A DNA stretch of 64,000 bases from Gaeumannomyces sp. JS-464 (lineage: Eukaryota; Ascomycota; Sordariomycetes; Magnaporthales; Magnaporthaceae), in NCBI GenBank assembly GCA_002197995.1, contig NGZR01000005.1, positions 5,146,001 through 5,210,000 on the forward strand. Direction: 5' to 3'. A model generated the notes under the pieces. That model made no database searches. It was not told the DNA's origin and was given only the letters and a program-made list of their open reading frames with translations. Positions 62,622 through 64,000 of the stretch are shown here, in pieces (the first letter of the stretch is position 1; the number at the start of each line of letters is the position of its first letter). The position numbers and the translations under genes are program-made.

Positions 62622-64000
62622 GTTGCCCGCGGGAGGCGTCTGATGGCAACGGAAGCTTTTGGGCAGGGCCCAGAGCGTATGACAGCATGGGCCGTGGGTG
62701 GTGCGAAGGGTAGGGAGCGACTGGTAACTGTGGGTGTTGGATCAAAAGAGATCAAGAGAGAGAAATGATCTAGCCCGGAGTGGCGGGAACCAGGCTTGTC
62801 TAGAGCAGGTTTGAGGTGAGAGGGCCAATTCGAGAGAGCGAGAGAGTGTCTGGGTGAACCAAAACATCTGTCACGCTCTCGAAAAGATGGAATTTCGGTA
62901 CCTGGTATGTTGTCGTGCGGCAGGAGCTGCCCATGCCGGGCAGCTGACGCAGCCATCGAGGACGGGAGGGACCAAATGGTATCGTCATGATCAGGAAGTG
63001 GCTGCCACCATGCATCCCGAACAGGAAGCCGCACTCCCAGCCTCACCGACGATCTTCCGAGTCCGCCTTCCATTGATGGGCGTCATATAATCCCCGCCAC
63101 TGTGCCCAGGTGCGCCTGGACAGACAGCCCCGCCCCAGCTGATCCTCGGGTGGTGCGAGGGTTGAGTGAAGCGCGCGCCCCCCCGCCGTCGCACAACGGC
63201 CGAGAGCCCAGGAGCGCACGCACGCGGGCCAAAGGCGGTATGGGCGCACCGGTGACTTGGGCTGCCGCAATCTAGATCATGCATATGTACACGCAGGTAG
63301 CCGCGCCCTGGCCGATGGGCTGCGCGGGGTTCTGGCTGGGAGCTTCCGTCGCCTTCGGTTCGTGCTTCCATGCCACGTTCCCCAAATAGAAGCCGTGCTG
63401 GAGTCCGTATAAGCTGCGCAGCCGGCTTAGTTGGACGCCCAAAAGCTTGTAGTTGATGCCCCAAAGTTATGTTCCTTGAAGAGATGGGGTAGGAAGGGAA
63501 ATCTAGTGTTATCTGACTGGTCCACATTTGGCCACAGTCTACGGCCCTGGCAGGTTCCGTAATTTTAGCTGGCAGCTGTTTCCGCAGGTGCCTGGTAGGC
63601 TGGTCTTCCGTTGTCGCCGCGTGTCTGCTCGCTCGACCACGGAATCGGCGGAATGATGTTCCAGCCCATTCAAGAACACTCCCGTGCCCGCCTCCATCCC
63701 CTAAGTAGACTAGAAACCTCGTCTTGCATTAGTAGCACACCGCAGGACGACGGACCGCGGTAGCAAACGGACGCTAGAGGTGCGTCATGTCTCGCTCTGA
63801 GGCTTGGAGCATGAGACATTGTGCTATTGCCTCCCGCCTGTTCCCGTTAAATCAGGCAGGATGTGAGACCCCAAGAGACACAACTTTTCACTTGTCACTT
63901 TGACATGTGGGTACTTGGGCCTGCAAGATTGTGTGCAAGAAGAGAAGGGAAGAGAAAGCCAGCACGGGCCTGCTCTCGGATGCCTGGGACAGCTGCCCTG
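62622..64000. other. Right-end spacer
   Basis: No supportable gene to the end of the window. The minus-strand open frame 62525-63073 overlaps the small CxxC gene's first exon in another frame and has no motifs. The promoter of the CxxC gene should lie just right of 62621. Confidence 0.5.

Noticed and set aside
62525..63073. 182-codon minus-strand ORF at the right end
   Set aside because: Overlaps the first exon of the CxxC gene in a different frame and has no motif or splice support.

Overview
The window comes from a filamentous ascomycete (Pezizomycotina), probably a Sordariomycete. The main reasons are a HEX-1 Woronin-body protein gene (a family confined to Pezizomycotina), many short GT-AG introns of about 55-120 nt, and fungal-specific DUF8032 and DUF8035 genes. 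The DNA is GC-rich, and the spacers carry long poly-A/T runs, pyrimidine tracts and microsatellites. No rRNA, tRNA, CRISPR array or complete transposon was found.

Layout, left to right. (1) 1-5963 +: 3' part of the ATR/Mec1 checkpoint kinase gene; the 5' end lies outside the window. (2) 6847-8645 +: a PARP-type zinc-finger protein with AT-hooks and three internal repeats. (3) 8646-14898: gene-free spacer. (4) 14899-18204 +: DUF8035 protein with a long Arg/Asp tail. (5) 18205-21609: spacer. (6) 21610-25071 -: DUF8032 protein with an 850-nt intron. (7) 25072-42512: a 17.4-kb stretch without a gene I can support. (8) 42513-43573 +: an intron-containing Copia-type Gag-like gene with no pol. (9) 44463-46861 +: meiotic cohesin REC8. 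(10) 47582-49497 -: Rab escort protein (Mrs6/REP). (11) 50109-51580 -: alpha/beta hydrolase. (12) about 54072-55714 +: HEX-1 with a long acidic, His-rich N-terminal extension. (13) 56363-59608 +: Rqc2/Tae2/NEMF. (14) 59867-60749 -: weak hypothetical gene. (15) 61947-62621 -: small four-exon gene with two CxxC motifs.

The genes do not form a pathway cluster. ATR, REC8, REP and RQC2 are core housekeeping or meiotic functions, and HEX-1 serves septal-pore plugging.

An important caveat is that nearly every conserved gene carries one or more single-base indels, mostly a missing base in a short G or C run. Each breaks an otherwise perfect family match. Because this hits genes that cannot all be dead, I read it as draft-assembly error rather than decay. 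Coordinates below span the restored gene models; I describe the breaks but do not write out repaired sequences.
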